Origin: Leptodontidium sp. MPI-SDFR-AT-0119
Lineage: Eukaryota; Ascomycota; Leotiomycetes; Helotiales; Leptodontidiaceae
NCBI GenBank assembly: GCA_020726505.1
Contig: JAHLEZ010000003.1
Location: 806,001 to 870,000 of the forward strand
Direction: 5' to 3'
DNA: 64,000 bases
The notes under the pieces are model-generated. The model searched no databases. It was not told where the DNA came from and saw only the letters and a program-made list of their open reading frames with translations. A program made the translations under genes and the position numbers. This document shows positions 30,724-42,293 of this stretch, one piece after another; the stretch's first letter is position 1; every line of letters begins with the position of its first letter.

Positions 30724-32889
30724 TCACTTACTCAACTTCTTCTCCCTGATAAAACACGCACTCACCAAGGCAAGACAAATAATCCCAATCCCCATCCCAA
30801 ACGTAGCATTCGTCGCCCCTTGATAACAAGCTCTGACGATCCTCCTAACACCTGGATCTAAGCCCTTAATAAAATCCAAACTCTGCCTCACCTTCTCAAC
30901 AATCTCATCCGCCTCCCTCCCACTCTCCAGCCCAGCCCTCAACCTCGTCCTCAAACTCTGCTGCACAACCGTCGCCGCAAGACTAACACCCACCACGCTC
31001 CCCAACGACCGGAACAGATACGTACACGCCGTAGCAATAGCCTGATCCTTCGGATCCGCATTCGCAATAACACTAATCAACGTCGTCGTGATCGCCGCTC
31101 CACCCCCAAACGCCGACATCCCCAACCCAACTACAATCCCCCACGACGAACTCACCACCAGCCCCGAACACATGAATATCACCACCCCGCCCACCACGCT
31201 CAACCCCAAGCACGCGATCGTCAACCAGGAGTACTTCCCCGTCCGCTGCATGACCTTCCCCCCAAACAAGCTCCCGGACACGGAACACGCCATCACGGGA
31301 ATGAACCGCATCCCGGCACTGGTGGCCGACATGCCATCCACGGCTTGGAGGTACAAGGGTATGTAGAAAATCGTACCCATGTATGCGCTCAGAGTGAAGA
31401 AGTTACACAAGTAGCTTGCGAAGAGGGAGGGGCTGAGGATGACGTGTCCGGGCGCGAAAGGGTGGGTGGCGACTGCTATCTCGATGTAGATGAAGATGGT
31501 GAAGAGGGGGAGGGAGGTTAGGAGGAAGGAGAGTGTGAGGTTTGAGGTCCAGGATGTGTTGCTGCCTAGGTCGAGGCCGATTAGGAGGCTGGAGATGGCG
31601 AGGATTAGGGTGAGGGCGCCGAGGAAATCGATTTGCCGCAGTTTGGTGAGGGTGTGTGTTGTTGTTGGTGTTGTTGTGGAGGGAGGTGGGAGGTGGAGGA
31701 CGAGGTGGACGATTAGGGAGGCGAGGAAGGTGAGGGGGAATTGGATTATGAATGCCCTGGTGGGTGGGTGTGTTAGTGGGATCGTTTTGGGTGGAATGGG
31801 GATTGGAGGGGAGGGATGAGAACTAGAGGAGTGTGTGAGAGATGAGTGGGATTGAATCTTACCAGCGCCATCCAATACTATCAGATAGAAGGCCCCCTAA
31901 TGGTGCACCAAGTGAAGCTCCTGTGGCGTAAACTATATTCATATAGCCTTGCCATGTTCCTCTTTCACGGAGGGGGATGATATCACTGAAGAGAATGCTG
32001 ACGACTGTTGCCATGCCGCCGCCTCCGATTCCTATTCAAAAAATAAGAGTCAGTTGATAATTCAAGCCAGGTTCCGAGCCCATGTCAAGGATTCAATGTG
32101 TAGGTATGGCAAGTAAAACAACATACCTGCAAACGCTCTCGCAGCAACAAGTTCGTTCAGATTCCTCGCTAGACCGCAGAATAGACAGCCGAGTCCGAAA
32201 ACGGTGTATGAGAAGAGCAGGCATGATTTGCGGCCGAATATGTCACTGAGTTTGCCGTAGAGGGGTTGAAAACTTGTTAGTGTGAGGAAGTAACTGGTGG
32301 TGTGTTAGCTTAGCTTGATAGTTGAAGCTTTTGGGAGATGGATAGATGGAGAGAGGAGGGGTGGGGGATAACTTACGCTGTTGCTATCCAGCTTGTATTA
32401 TTCAGAGCTTGGAGATCGCTTCCGATTTTCCCGTATGAGCTTACGATGATGGTTTGGTCGGCTGCACTTAGCAATATCTAGATTGACTCTCAGTTACAAC
32501 TTACAAGTACCAAATGAAAACACTTGTTTAAAAAAACTTGACATGACCCAAGTCATCCCGAAGTTAGGTAATGGATAGATATAAAAACCACTTACACCAA
32601 GAGCCACAGCAGGAAACAGCAATCTCATATTAACATCTGGATTCCCCTCGAACAACGGATTATCATCCTCCTCCTCTATCTCCCCCGTCTCCTCATCAAC
32701 TACATTCTCATCCCCACCCTTGAGAATACTTCCATTTTCGTCCCCGATACTATTATAGCTTTCAGAGGCCGTGATTTCATCGCTGGAGTATGAATCAATT
32801 GCTTTGCCGTTGTTGTTGCTGTTGCTTTTGCTGCTTTTGCTAAGCAGGGAGGTCCGCTCCGTAGGCACCCCGTCGTTTGAAGGTGCCAT
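30724..32889 (-). CDS. MFS transporter, DHA2 type (vacuolar basic amino acid / multidrug-like, Fnx1/Vba family)
   Basis: The model is complement(join(30724..31756,31863..32031,32127..32293,32377..32477,32596..32889)), 587 aa. The four introns (106, 95, 83 and 118 nt) all have GTANGN donors and all join in frame. The first 85 residues are hydrophilic, with Ser/Asn runs and an acidic ETGEIEEEDDNPLFEG stretch. Membrane helices start at about residue 90. Motif A is GKLSDIFGRKS in the loop after TM2, preceded by AADQTIIVSSYGKIGSDLQA. The antiporter motif C-like segment is ATGASLGAPLGGLLSDSIGW in TM5. The count of hydrophobic segments is compatible with 14 TM helices. The N-terminal sequence style resembles the Fnx1/Vba vacuolar amino acid transporters, but drug-efflux DHA2 pumps are close relatives and the substrate cannot be decided here. 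An in-frame ATG at 33021 could lengthen the protein. Confidence 0.88.
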
Positions 32890-34391
32890 ATTGTTTGTTT
32901 TTGTCGTTCCAGTTGTTTGCGGCGTAGGGTCATGCAAGCCAGTGCTGAGAACTTCCTTGGGTATCCAACGATGACGGCATTTGTTCCTGTGTATATGGAC
33001 AATACGCTTGAAACCCTTCAACCAAAATCAAATACCAGAAGAGCTTGAGAGTCTGAGAGGGAGATAGATAGTTTAGTCAGTGTGATGAAGTCGAAGTTGT
33101 TGCTTTGAAATAAAAAATCGAAGCTGCCCCTGCCGTAGACACTTTTAGCGTGCCACTCACCACATTACGATTCGGAATTCCATCCTATCTCACTCCAAGA
33201 TGCAGCAAGGGTGGTGGTGCGGTACGATCAGTGCACTGCATTGGAGACGACAGTAGTACAGTACAGGCGTGGCACGGCTAGGAAGATTGCTTCCCGTCCC
33301 GTCCCTGAGGCGCCTCGCCTGGTTGCAGCGATATTTGAAGGTTCTTTTGCCGACACGACATGAGGCGTACTTTTTTTTACTATGAGAAGTGACAAAGTTT
33401 GAGCTGAAATGGGGGTTCGGATGGTAAACGAACGCCAAGGCGGAGCTGAGCCTGAACCAGGATTATACTGTAGAAAGTGATTAGAGACGCGTGAGGAACG
33501 GGATATATCGAGCGGTACTTTTGATGGCTTGCCACATTTCGGTCTTGAAACTTTAAAACTTTTCTTATCTAGTTTAGAAGGTTTGGAAACATGAGGCGGG
33601 ATCTGGAAATCTACGATAGTTAATAACCAGGGATAGCTTGGAATATTTTACGAATTCTCGCTACAGGCTATGATCCCTGAGTTAGGTACCTCCCTACCTA
33701 GGTATGGTCGGGCGAGCAGCCGTTGCCCAGTCAGCATCTCGCTTCGCTATCTACTGACGATATCCAGCATCACGTCTCGGGCGCGACCAAACCTCACATT
33801 TACTGATTTACTAGGACGTATCACGATCAAATCATATTAATCACGGAGTCAAGGCACAAGAAGATTTTAAGAATGATAGTTGATTGATCTACTGCCCTTC
33901 GCCCACCACAGGTCAGAAACAGTTTCCCTCCCACCAAAGCCCAAAGTGATAGTCACCACACCACCAGATCGGACCCTTTCTCATCCAGTATTTTATATTT
34001 TATATATTTTTTTGGCGTTTGATCTTTTCGAAAAGTAGAGCTGCAGAAAAAACAGAGATGCGAGTACAAACAAGAAGGAAATCTAATGAAAAATAGAGAA
34101 GCAGACTCGTTTTTGTTGAGCTTCTGTTGTTGCGTGTTCTTGTTGAAGCAAGTTGTGAGTCGGCGAAGTAAATTAAAAGAATCCGGAAGGATAATGAAGA
34201 GAAGAAGAAGCAGATTTTTTTGTGCTTGTTTTTTGGGATTCGATTTTTTGGGGAAACTTTGTCGAGAGATATGACTGGTTGATCATGGCCGGCAGCGTTC
34301 ATGTCGTAGAAATGGACATTTAAGGGTGGCCCTTCTGAGCCAATGTTCTGTAACCGCACTTGATGAATCTCCTCCCACCCTTGGAGGGGAA
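32890..34391. other. Intergenic region, no gene seen
   Basis: 1.5 kb holding the MFS promoter and the 3' flank of the orphan gene. GGTACCTCCCTACCTAGGTA around 33687-33706 is a small imperfect palindrome. The last 400 nt (about 33990-34260) are A/T- and purine-rich with homopolymer runs. Short ORFs on both strands lack support. Confidence 0.35.
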
Positions 34392-36536
34392 CTACGACAT
34401 CTTTGAATCCTCGAAGTATTCTGGATCCTCCGCGGAAGGATGATCAGGCTCGCCAGTCTGAATCTCAGGGGAGGTTGAACTTTGTGGGCGGTTGGATCCT
34501 CCCTTATTGGCGCCGCCAGGTTTCTTCACAACTTCCTCGCCTATGTTCCTGAGACGCCACATCCCATCGTCGCCGATGAAGCTTCCACCACCCTTCGGAC
34601 CGGTCAGAGCAGATCGAACGGTTTGATTTTTCTTTGGGAGTGCAGGAATCCACTCGTATGCCGTATTTTCAATCACTGCCAGAGGCAGTGAAAAACTGTT
34701 GGGTGTTTTTGCAAGAATAGTCCAGATTACCCAAGGCCATGAGGGAAGCTTTTCTTTGGATGGCTTTTTTTTGGACGTTGTTCCTCGGTCATACTTGCCA
34801 GGTGGTGTGGGTGTTGTGTCATTAAGGTACTCATTTTTCTCAAGACCAAAGTATGCTAGGTTACCTTTCTTGTATGTTTTGAGGAATTCCGGCCTTGGAG
34901 GTGCAACTTCAGGTATATTTCCGAAAATGGGTCCTCGGCTATCATGTGTCCACTCACGATCTGAAGGCGTTGAAATGGCCGGTGTCAGAGGTTGACCGGA
35001 GAGATTGACAAGTGCAGCTTGGGCAGTCGTTGCACTCTGATTGCCAGCCATCGTAAGGGCCTCTCGAGAAACAGACGAATATGAAGATGGCATTGTCTTC
35101 AGCTTCTTGTCGACACCCGATGAAGGTTGATCAGTTGACTTTCTCTTTTGTCCAGCAGAACTTGGTGGGGGTGAAAGGCCAGTCGTGGGTGTAGACTGCA
35201 TTGTCTCCTGCTCCTCTGGGAGATCGTCATTCTCCTGGTATGCCTCCATCTTTGGTGAGTCAAGTCTCATAGAAAGCACTGGTACCCCATATTTATCCAT
35301 ATAAGTCGGCTCAATCGAACGCTGTCTTGTCGTTCCAGTCGACGAGGTGGCTTCCAATGTCGCTTGATTTTGTTGGACGTTGACACCATTCTCGGTAGAT
35401 TGCTGAGACAGGGAGGGCTTGGGTGTGTTCTTCTTGTTCTTGTTCTTAGGCTTAGGCTTAGACTTGGATTTGGGCTCCGGCTCTGGCTCCGGCTGGGGCT
35501 TCGGGCGATGATCGGTCAAACAGACAAGAGGACGACCGGATGGCAGTGGCTTCCTTGGCTTCTTGCCTGGGGCCAAATCGGGGACCAAATCGGGGATGAG
35601 ACTTTGTTCGGCGGGCACATCTCGCTTTACGGTTTCTGAGGGCCCATTCCAGTCAATTTTCTTCCCCTTTGCAACTTTGGGTTCCGCAAGGAAAGCGTTT
35701 ACGTCGTATTCCGAGCGATTGTGCAGTTTCGAATAAAAGTGTTTGGGGATGAACCTTTTCTCCCCCTCGGAGTTGAACTGGTGATTTAGGAGGGAGTTCT
35801 CGACGATCTTGGGATTTAGGACTTTCTTTTCATAAACCTTGCAATTACATGGATCTTTGACTTCAGTCCTGTTCTCATGAACCTTGTTTATGAGAGTGCC
35901 GACGGCGACGTTAAAAGTATGGAATTCGCTGCGCGATAATGGCTGGTGGTCCGGATCGGATTGCTGAGACCCAGACGCATTATCATTCTCATACTCAGAA
36001 TCCCCAGAATCGGCTTGAACACTGGGTCCGATCGGGGTCCGGGCATAAGATCTGAACGATTTGTACTTGGCCGCTTCTGTGTTTCGTTCGAGAACGCCCT
36101 TCTCTAACTCGGCCTTGTTTTCCACCTCTTCTGGCATAGGGTCCGCAAGAAATTTTTCGAGAATTCGCGGGTCCTCGAAAGTGTTATCTGGCGCGAAGAA
36201 TCTCTCCTCGCGGCTTGGCAATATGTGGATATTTCGGTATTCGAATCTATCACCATATTCACCAAATCTTTCCCCTTCTGGCTCCTCAAAATACTTGGCG
36301 TACTGCGGATAGTCCGCCGGGTCGATGAGCTTGAAGCCAGACTCACTGGCGTAGTGTTGGAGATCCTTTGGCTGGTACGGTTCCAATTCTGGCACAGTCT
36401 CAGGGATCTTAGTGGTCGGAGTCTCAGGGACCTCAGTGGTCAGAGATGCTCTGCGACCAGGGCTTTTCGATTTCTCCCTACTGGAATTCTCCACGGCCTT
36501 GGATGATTTTCTACGATTAGTGCGTAGCTTCATCAT
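34392..36536 (-). CDS. Orphan basic/acidic low-complexity protein
   Basis: A single uninterrupted frame of 714 aa. I do not recognise the family. The N-terminal 50 residues are Lys/Arg/Ser-rich (KLRTNRRKSSKAVENSSREK). Residues 55-170 look folded and hydrophilic (DPADYPQYAKYFEEPEGERF, then FRSYARTPIGPSVQ). A second ordered-looking block at about 205-290 contains EFHTFNVAVGTLINKVHENR and a CNCKVYEKK motif, then KRFIPKHFYSKLHNRSEYD. Around residues 345-370 there are alternating dipeptides (Pro-Glu, Lys-Ser, Lys-Pro, Lys-Asn). The C-terminal third holds another conserved-looking block (WPWVIWTILAKTPNSFSLPL) before a disordered tail. No signal peptide or membrane helix is visible. The length of the stop-free frame and the non-random composition support coding. 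It could be a lineage-restricted nuclear protein, but that is inference. Confidence 0.75.
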   Translation of the reverse strand: MMKLRTNRRKSSKAVENSSREKSKSPGRRASLTTEVPETPTTKIPETVPELEPYQPKDLQHYASESGFKLIDPADYPQYAKYFEEPEGERFGEYGDRFEYRNIHILPSREERFFAPDNTFEDPRILEKFLADPMPEEVENKAELEKGVLERNTEAAKYKSFRSYARTPIGPSVQADSGDSEYENDNASGSQQSDPDHQPLSRSEFHTFNVAVGTLINKVHENRTEVKDPCNCKVYEKKVLNPKIVENSLLNHQFNSEGEKRFIPKHFYSKLHNRSEYDVNAFLAEPKVAKGKKIDWNGPSETVKRDVPAEQSLIPDLVPDLAPGKKPRKPLPSGRPLVCLTDHRPKPQPEPEPEPKSKSKPKPKNKNKKNTPKPSLSQQSTENGVNVQQNQATLEATSSTGTTRQRSIEPTYMDKYGVPVLSMRLDSPKMEAYQENDDLPEEQETMQSTPTTGLSPPPSSAGQKRKSTDQPSSGVDKKLKTMPSSYSSVSREALTMAGNQSATTAQAALVNLSGQPLTPAISTPSDREWTHDSRGPIFGNIPEVAPPRPEFLKTYKKGNLAYFGLEKNEYLNDTTPTPPGKYDRGTTSKKKPSKEKLPSWPWVIWTILAKTPNSFSLPLAVIENTAYEWIPALPKKNQTVRSALTGPKGGGSFIGDDGMWRLRNIGEEVVKKPGGANKGGSNRPQSSTSPEIQTGEPDHPSAEDPEYFEDSKMS

Positions 36537-39500
36537 TGTGGAGGTAGTTATTGGTAGTCGAAAATATATAGATGATCAGTGGTGGTGTTGGTGGTGGCTG
36601 TGGTGGTGATATGAGCGCGAGCTTGATTGTGATAGAGGTATATGCGGATATGTGAACGGGTGTGTGAAGATATAATGTTGAAATTGGTTGTGGAAAGAAA
36701 TTGGGAAATTCCAGGGGGGAGGGCCTCCTATATGCAAAGTGCGATTCGGATTTGAACTGGGAGGATCGTCACAGTTCAGATTCCTATGTCCTAGCTACAG
36801 CAGGCTGGTGTGTTCAACCTGCCTGCTCTGGGTTTGGTGGTTGAGGTCTGAATTGGTTCAGCTCCTTAGCCCTGAGAAGCGTGACCATGATTTCGATTTC
36901 GACTGCATAGAGTGCAGCTATAGCTAGGAGGGTTGATGCTAGAATCAACTAAGCAGTCTGTTTCTCCGTAGCGAAGTCCTGTGTAATGCCCCTGGAGAAA
37001 GCATTGGAATATTTATGACGCGTGATAGTAAAAGGGGATTGATTATGTTGAAGCCTGTCCTCAACCGGTGCCCTCCATTAGGCCACTCAAGCGGAAATTG
37101 CCTGTCATCGACCAGAAAGGGTGATATTGCATTGAGTGAGCATCTCCGTTAGACTAGATTAGTTCTCATATGGTTTTTCTGCAAGGAGGAAATGTTCATG
37201 ACGAAAATGTAGCTCAAGCCTCAGACAGGATCAACAGAAACTTGAAATCAGCGTATGTTTTTACTATTGCTACAGAGAATGGGCTCAAGAGACTCCTCAC
37301 TGTTGGGATTCTATAAATGCAATGTGGGCTGCAGTCCAACTTGTGACCCTTCTGTGTTCTCTGAATAATAAAACAATTCGAAAACTCAAGAGAAAAATTT
37401 GTGGGGCTAGAACAGCGTTGAAGCTGGCTTCGCGCTAACACAATGGAGCTAGCAATGCAACGGCGTAAAAAGATTATGTTGAAGATGGATCAGAAATGCC
37501 GAGATTCTGCGGTACCAGAGATCAACTTTGAAGGATCTGAGGGTTGTGCGCACCAGATCATGACGGACGACGAGTGTTCGGAGAAAGAAACTGGCATGTG
37601 AAAGCGGCTCGTAATGGGAAGGGGACATGGTAAGCTCAAACAGAGACTGGGTATAGGCGCGAGCATTACGCGATGAATGTGCATTGATTTGTCTCTCCTT
37701 GAGAGTTGCTTCAAATTTAAGCAGACAATTCACGCGAGCATGGGTGGCTGTCACGTGTGTGCATTATTTTCGAATGATGAAAGATCATGATGGGAAAAGG
37801 GTGGAAAAGGGTAACCGCACACCCCGGCTAAGTATTATGACGTCCCTGTATCAAATTTGACGCAGCGCGTGCTTCTCGCATCATCTATGCACTTTGTATC
37901 TGAAGGACTGCTCAAGTGGTGGGTATCAGTGGACGTGGGTGTGTATATCTCAGCCAGCGACCATGAAGTAGACAGGGCTGGAAGCTCAGGAAAATTCAGA
38001 ATTTTCTATCAGCGGTCCATTTTGGACGAGAAGCAGGTACAAATGTAATTTGAGTTCATCTCATGTTTTGTTGCTGCTCATGCCCAGCCTCCGAGAGAAG
38101 TGACGACCATGATGCTGTTTGAAAAGCCGATAAACAACGACGACAAGGGCCTCGACGGCGCGCAAAGTGTACGCTGAAGTTGGGCAGGACTTGCAAGCTG
38201 CAAGTACGACCAGCAACTATGAGCTGAACAGCTGCCCGAACGAAGAATTGGGTTCCGTAGACGCTCAGTTGGTAGCTTGGGTGGAATTTGCGTATTGACA
38301 TTAGATCATCAGCGCTCGATCTCAGCTTACTGCACTATGAACCCATTTTTCAAGTTATTAAATTGCAGCTGTAGACCTTTGCTTGGTTTTAGGCCTAGAG
38401 CGACGTGCAACAAAATAATTTTTGAAGGTTTTCTCGTCCATGGATGGATCGCTCATTGGCACGAGCACCCGCAAGCTTGCGACTACAGGACTGTGAATCA
38501 TTTGTCTCTGGCTTTTAGGCCTACTGCCGGTGTGCAACAAAGAATGTTGTAAGCTCTGTTTTAATGGATGGCCTGCTTATTGGTCATGAACCCTGCAACT
38601 TGAAGCTTGGGTTGAGTGACTTTGAGCTTGCTACTGGGAAGCTGGGCTCTTGGCATGTTGCTGATGCAGAATACAGAGTATAGATACGCGAACAGTCTGC
38701 TTTCCAAGATTGTTTGAGTTGCTACAAGACCATGTTGACTGACAAAAATTCCGCTCCTGTACAGTGTCAAGCCATCGCATGAATTTAATAGAATTGGGGA
38801 TATTTTGCATGCGATATAGGTCGCCTTACCTCGGACATGCCAACGAAATTCCTGAGGGGCCAAGGCTGTGGGTTGGGTGAGGAAATGTAGCTCCTGTAAA
38901 GCGGGCGTTTCGGCTACTTCTTCCCCTGAGAAACATCTAGAAATAAGTGCGACATGCAACAGAATGGAGAGAAGGGCTTATTAATTTTGTACGGTGATAC
39001 AATTGGTTCGAGATCGCTGTAATGCTAGTCTTCTACTTGTTGGTTTTAGTCCTTCTCTCGACTTTCACTGGAGATTCCCGAGGTTGCGAGGTTGCTATGC
39101 CGATCAGGAGTGGAGTGAAGCTAGCATCTTTAATTTTTAAGCCGGGAATTTCTCGTCCTCCAGACAATGGGCCGAAAAATCCCACCGGTCCTAATCGTGG
39201 GATGACTCCAGAAGACCCCAGCATGTTGGTATGTCATGCATATTCTAGCTGTAAGGGCTGAAATGTGATGTAATAAAGGGCAGATAAATGGCAATAACAA
39301 AACGCAAGTCGCAAATAGATATCAAAATAAAACAGTACGAAGAAGCAAACGACTGGAAACTTGGAACTATCCAAAAATGAAATGAATCAGTAGGCGGCGG
39401 GCGTTGGTTTTTGGGTGCTTTTGAATGTACGGCGGTTGAACTTCTGTGCAAGTTTGTGTGTGCGAACTGTCACCGAGGCATTAATAAATTGTCAAGTCAC

Positions 39501-39599
39501 TTTTCCCCCGGAGGTACTTTACTTGGTTGGAATTAAGTCATCGACTAAGGGTCCGACCTGCATGCGTTTCCGCAGAGCCGCATTGTGACCCCCACGCGC
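36537..39599. other. Gene-poor 3 kb region
   Basis: No supported protein gene in about 3 kb. It contains the orphan gene's promoter, with a (GGT)n/(GTG)n-rich leader at 36575-36615, and a degenerate tandem repeat near 38.4-38.6 kb. A GTCACGTG element lies at about 37751-37758. A 79-codon ORF at 39022-39261 begins with a hydrophobic stretch and is discussed in the findings. The rest is AT-rich, with many short ORFs on both strands. Confidence 0.4.
38376..38607. repeat. Degenerate two-copy tandem repeat, period about 126 nt
   Basis: Unit 1 (about 38376-38480) and unit 2 (about 38502-38607) share an ordered series of matching blocks. These are TTTTAGGCCT (38387 and 38513), G(A/T)GTGCAACAAA, ATGGATGG followed by T(C/T)ATTGG, and AAGCTTG near the end. 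The period measured between the AGGCCT copies is 126 nt. Spacing is conserved while the intervening bases diverge, which indicates an old duplication. It has no coding support. Confidence 0.6.
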
Positions 39600-41351
39600 T
39601 TAAACCAAGCGGCAGCTATCCATACTGCCGAACCCTGCAGCGACTCCTCCCTCTTCGCTTTTGTCTCCCTTGGTCCGTAGTAGATATCCTGCTTCCTCGT
39701 TGTGTAGAACTTCCTTCGTGACTTGGTCCCAGAGACATGTGCCATAGACTCCTAGTTCGCAAATGACGCCACCTTGCTCTAACGCGCCGTTGCGAAGGAT
39801 GATGTTCTGAACTGGAGGGGGGATGATGATTTCCATCAGGATGAAGGACTTCCAGTGCGTTTCTGGGAGAGACTTCAGGAAGGGTGGGATGGCGGTGCGG
39901 TATATGTTGTTTCCTCCTCCCTCGCGCTGGGGCTTCAAGACGTATCCGTTACATTTCTCGGGGTCAATAGCGAGTTTGCGGGCTTCGAGACCAGATGGCG
40001 TTTCGTCAAGCGGGAAGATGTTTGTAAATGTGTCTTCAAGACCTTGGATAGAAGAAACGTCGGTCTTGATGAAGCGGTTGAGGATTGAGGGGGTAGAGGA
40101 AGAGGTAGGTGTTGCAAGGACTTGCTGGACTTTCTTTGCCCCTGCAAGCTGTGTGAGGATTGTTGGGCACTTGATAGCATTGGAGCGCTCGATTTGTAGA
40201 CGAGCTTTCCATGCAGATGCATCTGGATAATCTCCTGGTCCGTAACCTGCACGGAAATAAACAACTGCAACCTCGAATACCTTGGCTGGGTTGCTTGGTA
40301 AGTGATACAGGAGCTGACGCTTAGGTGTCTCTGCAATGGATGTCCGGGATAGGGTTTCTCCGAATGGAAGACGGAATACTGGGACTGGCGATTTATCTTT
40401 CTGTAATTCGTACTCGAGATGGCGCTGATCGAAGATGTTCCGCTCGGGGTCCTGTACGACGAAGAGAATGCAACAGGGATGGACAGTTTCTGATTTCGTG
40501 TAAGTGCCGTACGCTGCACGTAGTCCCAAGGCTAGAGACTTGGTACTCTCGTTCTCTGGTAGCTCTATATCTGCAGTCTGAAGCGACTTCTCCAATAGAG
40601 GATAATCACAAACAGAAAGGTATCTAGGAAGAGTTAGTTTGAGGAGTTACAGTAGGGTGCCCGAGGCAGACGGGACATCTGAGGATGCTTTACTTGTGAA
40701 GTTTTGAGGTTTGAGAAGACAGCCCACCGAAAGAAGAAGCGATGGTATTGAATTCAACTTGTTTGATTGTAGGTGTCTCCTCAGCAGTGCTCTGGTGAAC
40801 CATGTAATCTGAGCGAAAGAGGCCAAGGGAAAGGCTCTAACAAATGTCAACAGGGATCAAAACAAGCGACGATCTGACATACCTGGACATAACCCTCCTC
40901 TTTCACTTTCAGATGCACTTGCCATAGCTCAGCAATGAATTCGTCAACTTCGATTATTCTGAGACTGTCAGTCAAAAGATTCCTAATGGGAATTGCAGGT
41001 GCCACATCATTGTATGACACGGTAACTGCAAGGAATAACTTACTGCTGGACAATGTCTTTCAAAAATTCTTCATCTTGAGCAATAGAAGCATAGAGTTTA
41101 TTATAGGCCTTTTGAATGGACCTGGCTTGCTCAAAGCATACTCGAGGGAAGGGGCTGGGAAAGAGTGTAACAGGAACAGTTGTTGCCAGAATTCCATGAG
41201 GATCTGCCTCTGCCGAGATGACAGCTGGGGGCGGTCTTACGGCCAACCCATGGGCTATTGACCAGTCCTTGATAGTAGCAAGCAGTTGCGAAGCTTCCGA
41301 TGGCTTCAAATTTGGGGGGTAAGGCTCTACAACAGCTCTACTTGGCGCCAT
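39600..41351 (-). CDS. GSH2: Glutathione synthetase
   Basis: The model is complement(join(39600..40623,40694..40836,40883..40964,41044..41351)), 518 aa, with introns of 70, 46 and 79 nt. The enzyme joins gamma-glutamylcysteine and glycine using ATP, the last step of glutathione synthesis, in the cytosol. Family landmarks are SIAHGLAVRPPP near the N-terminus, RVCFEQARSIQKAYNKLY, LGLFRSDYMVH, and KQVEFNTIASSFGGLSS (substrate-binding region). Further on come CPTILTQLAGAKKVQQVL and the ATP-grasp KPQREGGGNNIYRT glycine-rich loop. The C-terminal lid is EGGVAAGFGSMDS, where the two Ala residues contact the glutamylcysteine substrate. All four exons join in frame and the length is normal. It is divergent from the large SNF2 gene; the 942-nt region between them contains CACGTG and paired GATA elements. 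Confidence 0.96.
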
Positions 41352-42293
41352 GTTTCCAATCTAGTTGAAGGTGACAGGCAAAATCGATGACCTCTGTTTT
41401 TCCGGGAATCTTCCCAATGGCGCAGAGTAGGATCGTAATCTTAATGTGCACAAGTGAGATTTGACACGATGTCTAAGAATGAGGCTGATTTGTAAGACAT
41501 ATGATGCCATCTTCTCTCCACAAAATACCTAAGAAAAGTGGGAGAGTCACGTGGTTACGCTATCCCGATAAGCCCTTATCGGGGACGCGCCGCGCCGCGC
41601 TGTGAATTTGGCAAGGCTGATTGAACTCAACATCAAGCCGTCCTCTTCCTCAAACACAAACACCACACTCTTTCTCTCCTTTCCGCCACCTCCACCCTCA
41701 TTCTGTTCCTGGACAGCACGAATATTCATTCCTTCTTACGGCCTTTACGAATTACGAATTGCATACGCTCTGCGCCTGCGCTCCCTCCCACCGTTGATTT
41801 GCGCAGCTTCACCATATTGCGCAACTGCTCTTCCACACCCCCGAGACAAGACTCGAGCGCAGCGACGCTGTCCCACAGATACCTGCATGAAGGTTTCAAG
41901 CTTTGCAGATATCTGAGATGCTCTCTCAAGCTATCACAGTAAGTTCACACACTCCTTCCCCCTTGACAGTTTGACTATCACTGTCTTCTTGAACCCCGCT
42001 CCGTTTTCATCTGCAACTGCTCAAGCTTCTTCGTTCACGACGCCCCCTCCCTCATCACCTCACCTTCGCGGACTCAATCAATTCTTCAGCTTCACGTTTC
42101 TCCCCCTCAGTCCAGTTCATTCACTGTCGCGTCTGCCTCCACTCCGTTTTCCCCACCTGTCTACTACTAAATATCCGAGAACCATGGTTGACTTTCGCAC
42201 CGCAGGTCGAGTAAATGCAAGAGTCCTTCCTTGGCTTGACCAAATCAAATACACCTTCCCACAGTACCGTCAGCCTCATGGTTGCCCCTCACA
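41352..42293. promoter_or_regulatory. Divergent promoter of glutathione synthetase and the ATRX-like gene
   Basis: Three elements are packed into 55 nt. GTCACGTG at 41546-41553 matches the Cbf1/CDEI consensus RTCACRTG. A perfect inverted pair CCCGATAAG / CTTATCGGG (41564-41572 and 41575-41583, 2-nt spacer) carries two HGATAR GATA-factor sites. A GC run of CGCGCC units follows at 41585-41600. From about 41630 to 42290 the sequence is C/T-rich, as in a long 5' leader of the SNF2 gene. A possible leader intron donor (ACAGTAAGTTC) lies near 41938. Confidence 0.45.

Noticed and set aside
38561..38959. 132-codon minus-strand ORF
   Set aside because: It overlaps the degenerate tandem repeat and has no recognisable motif, splice signals or leader.
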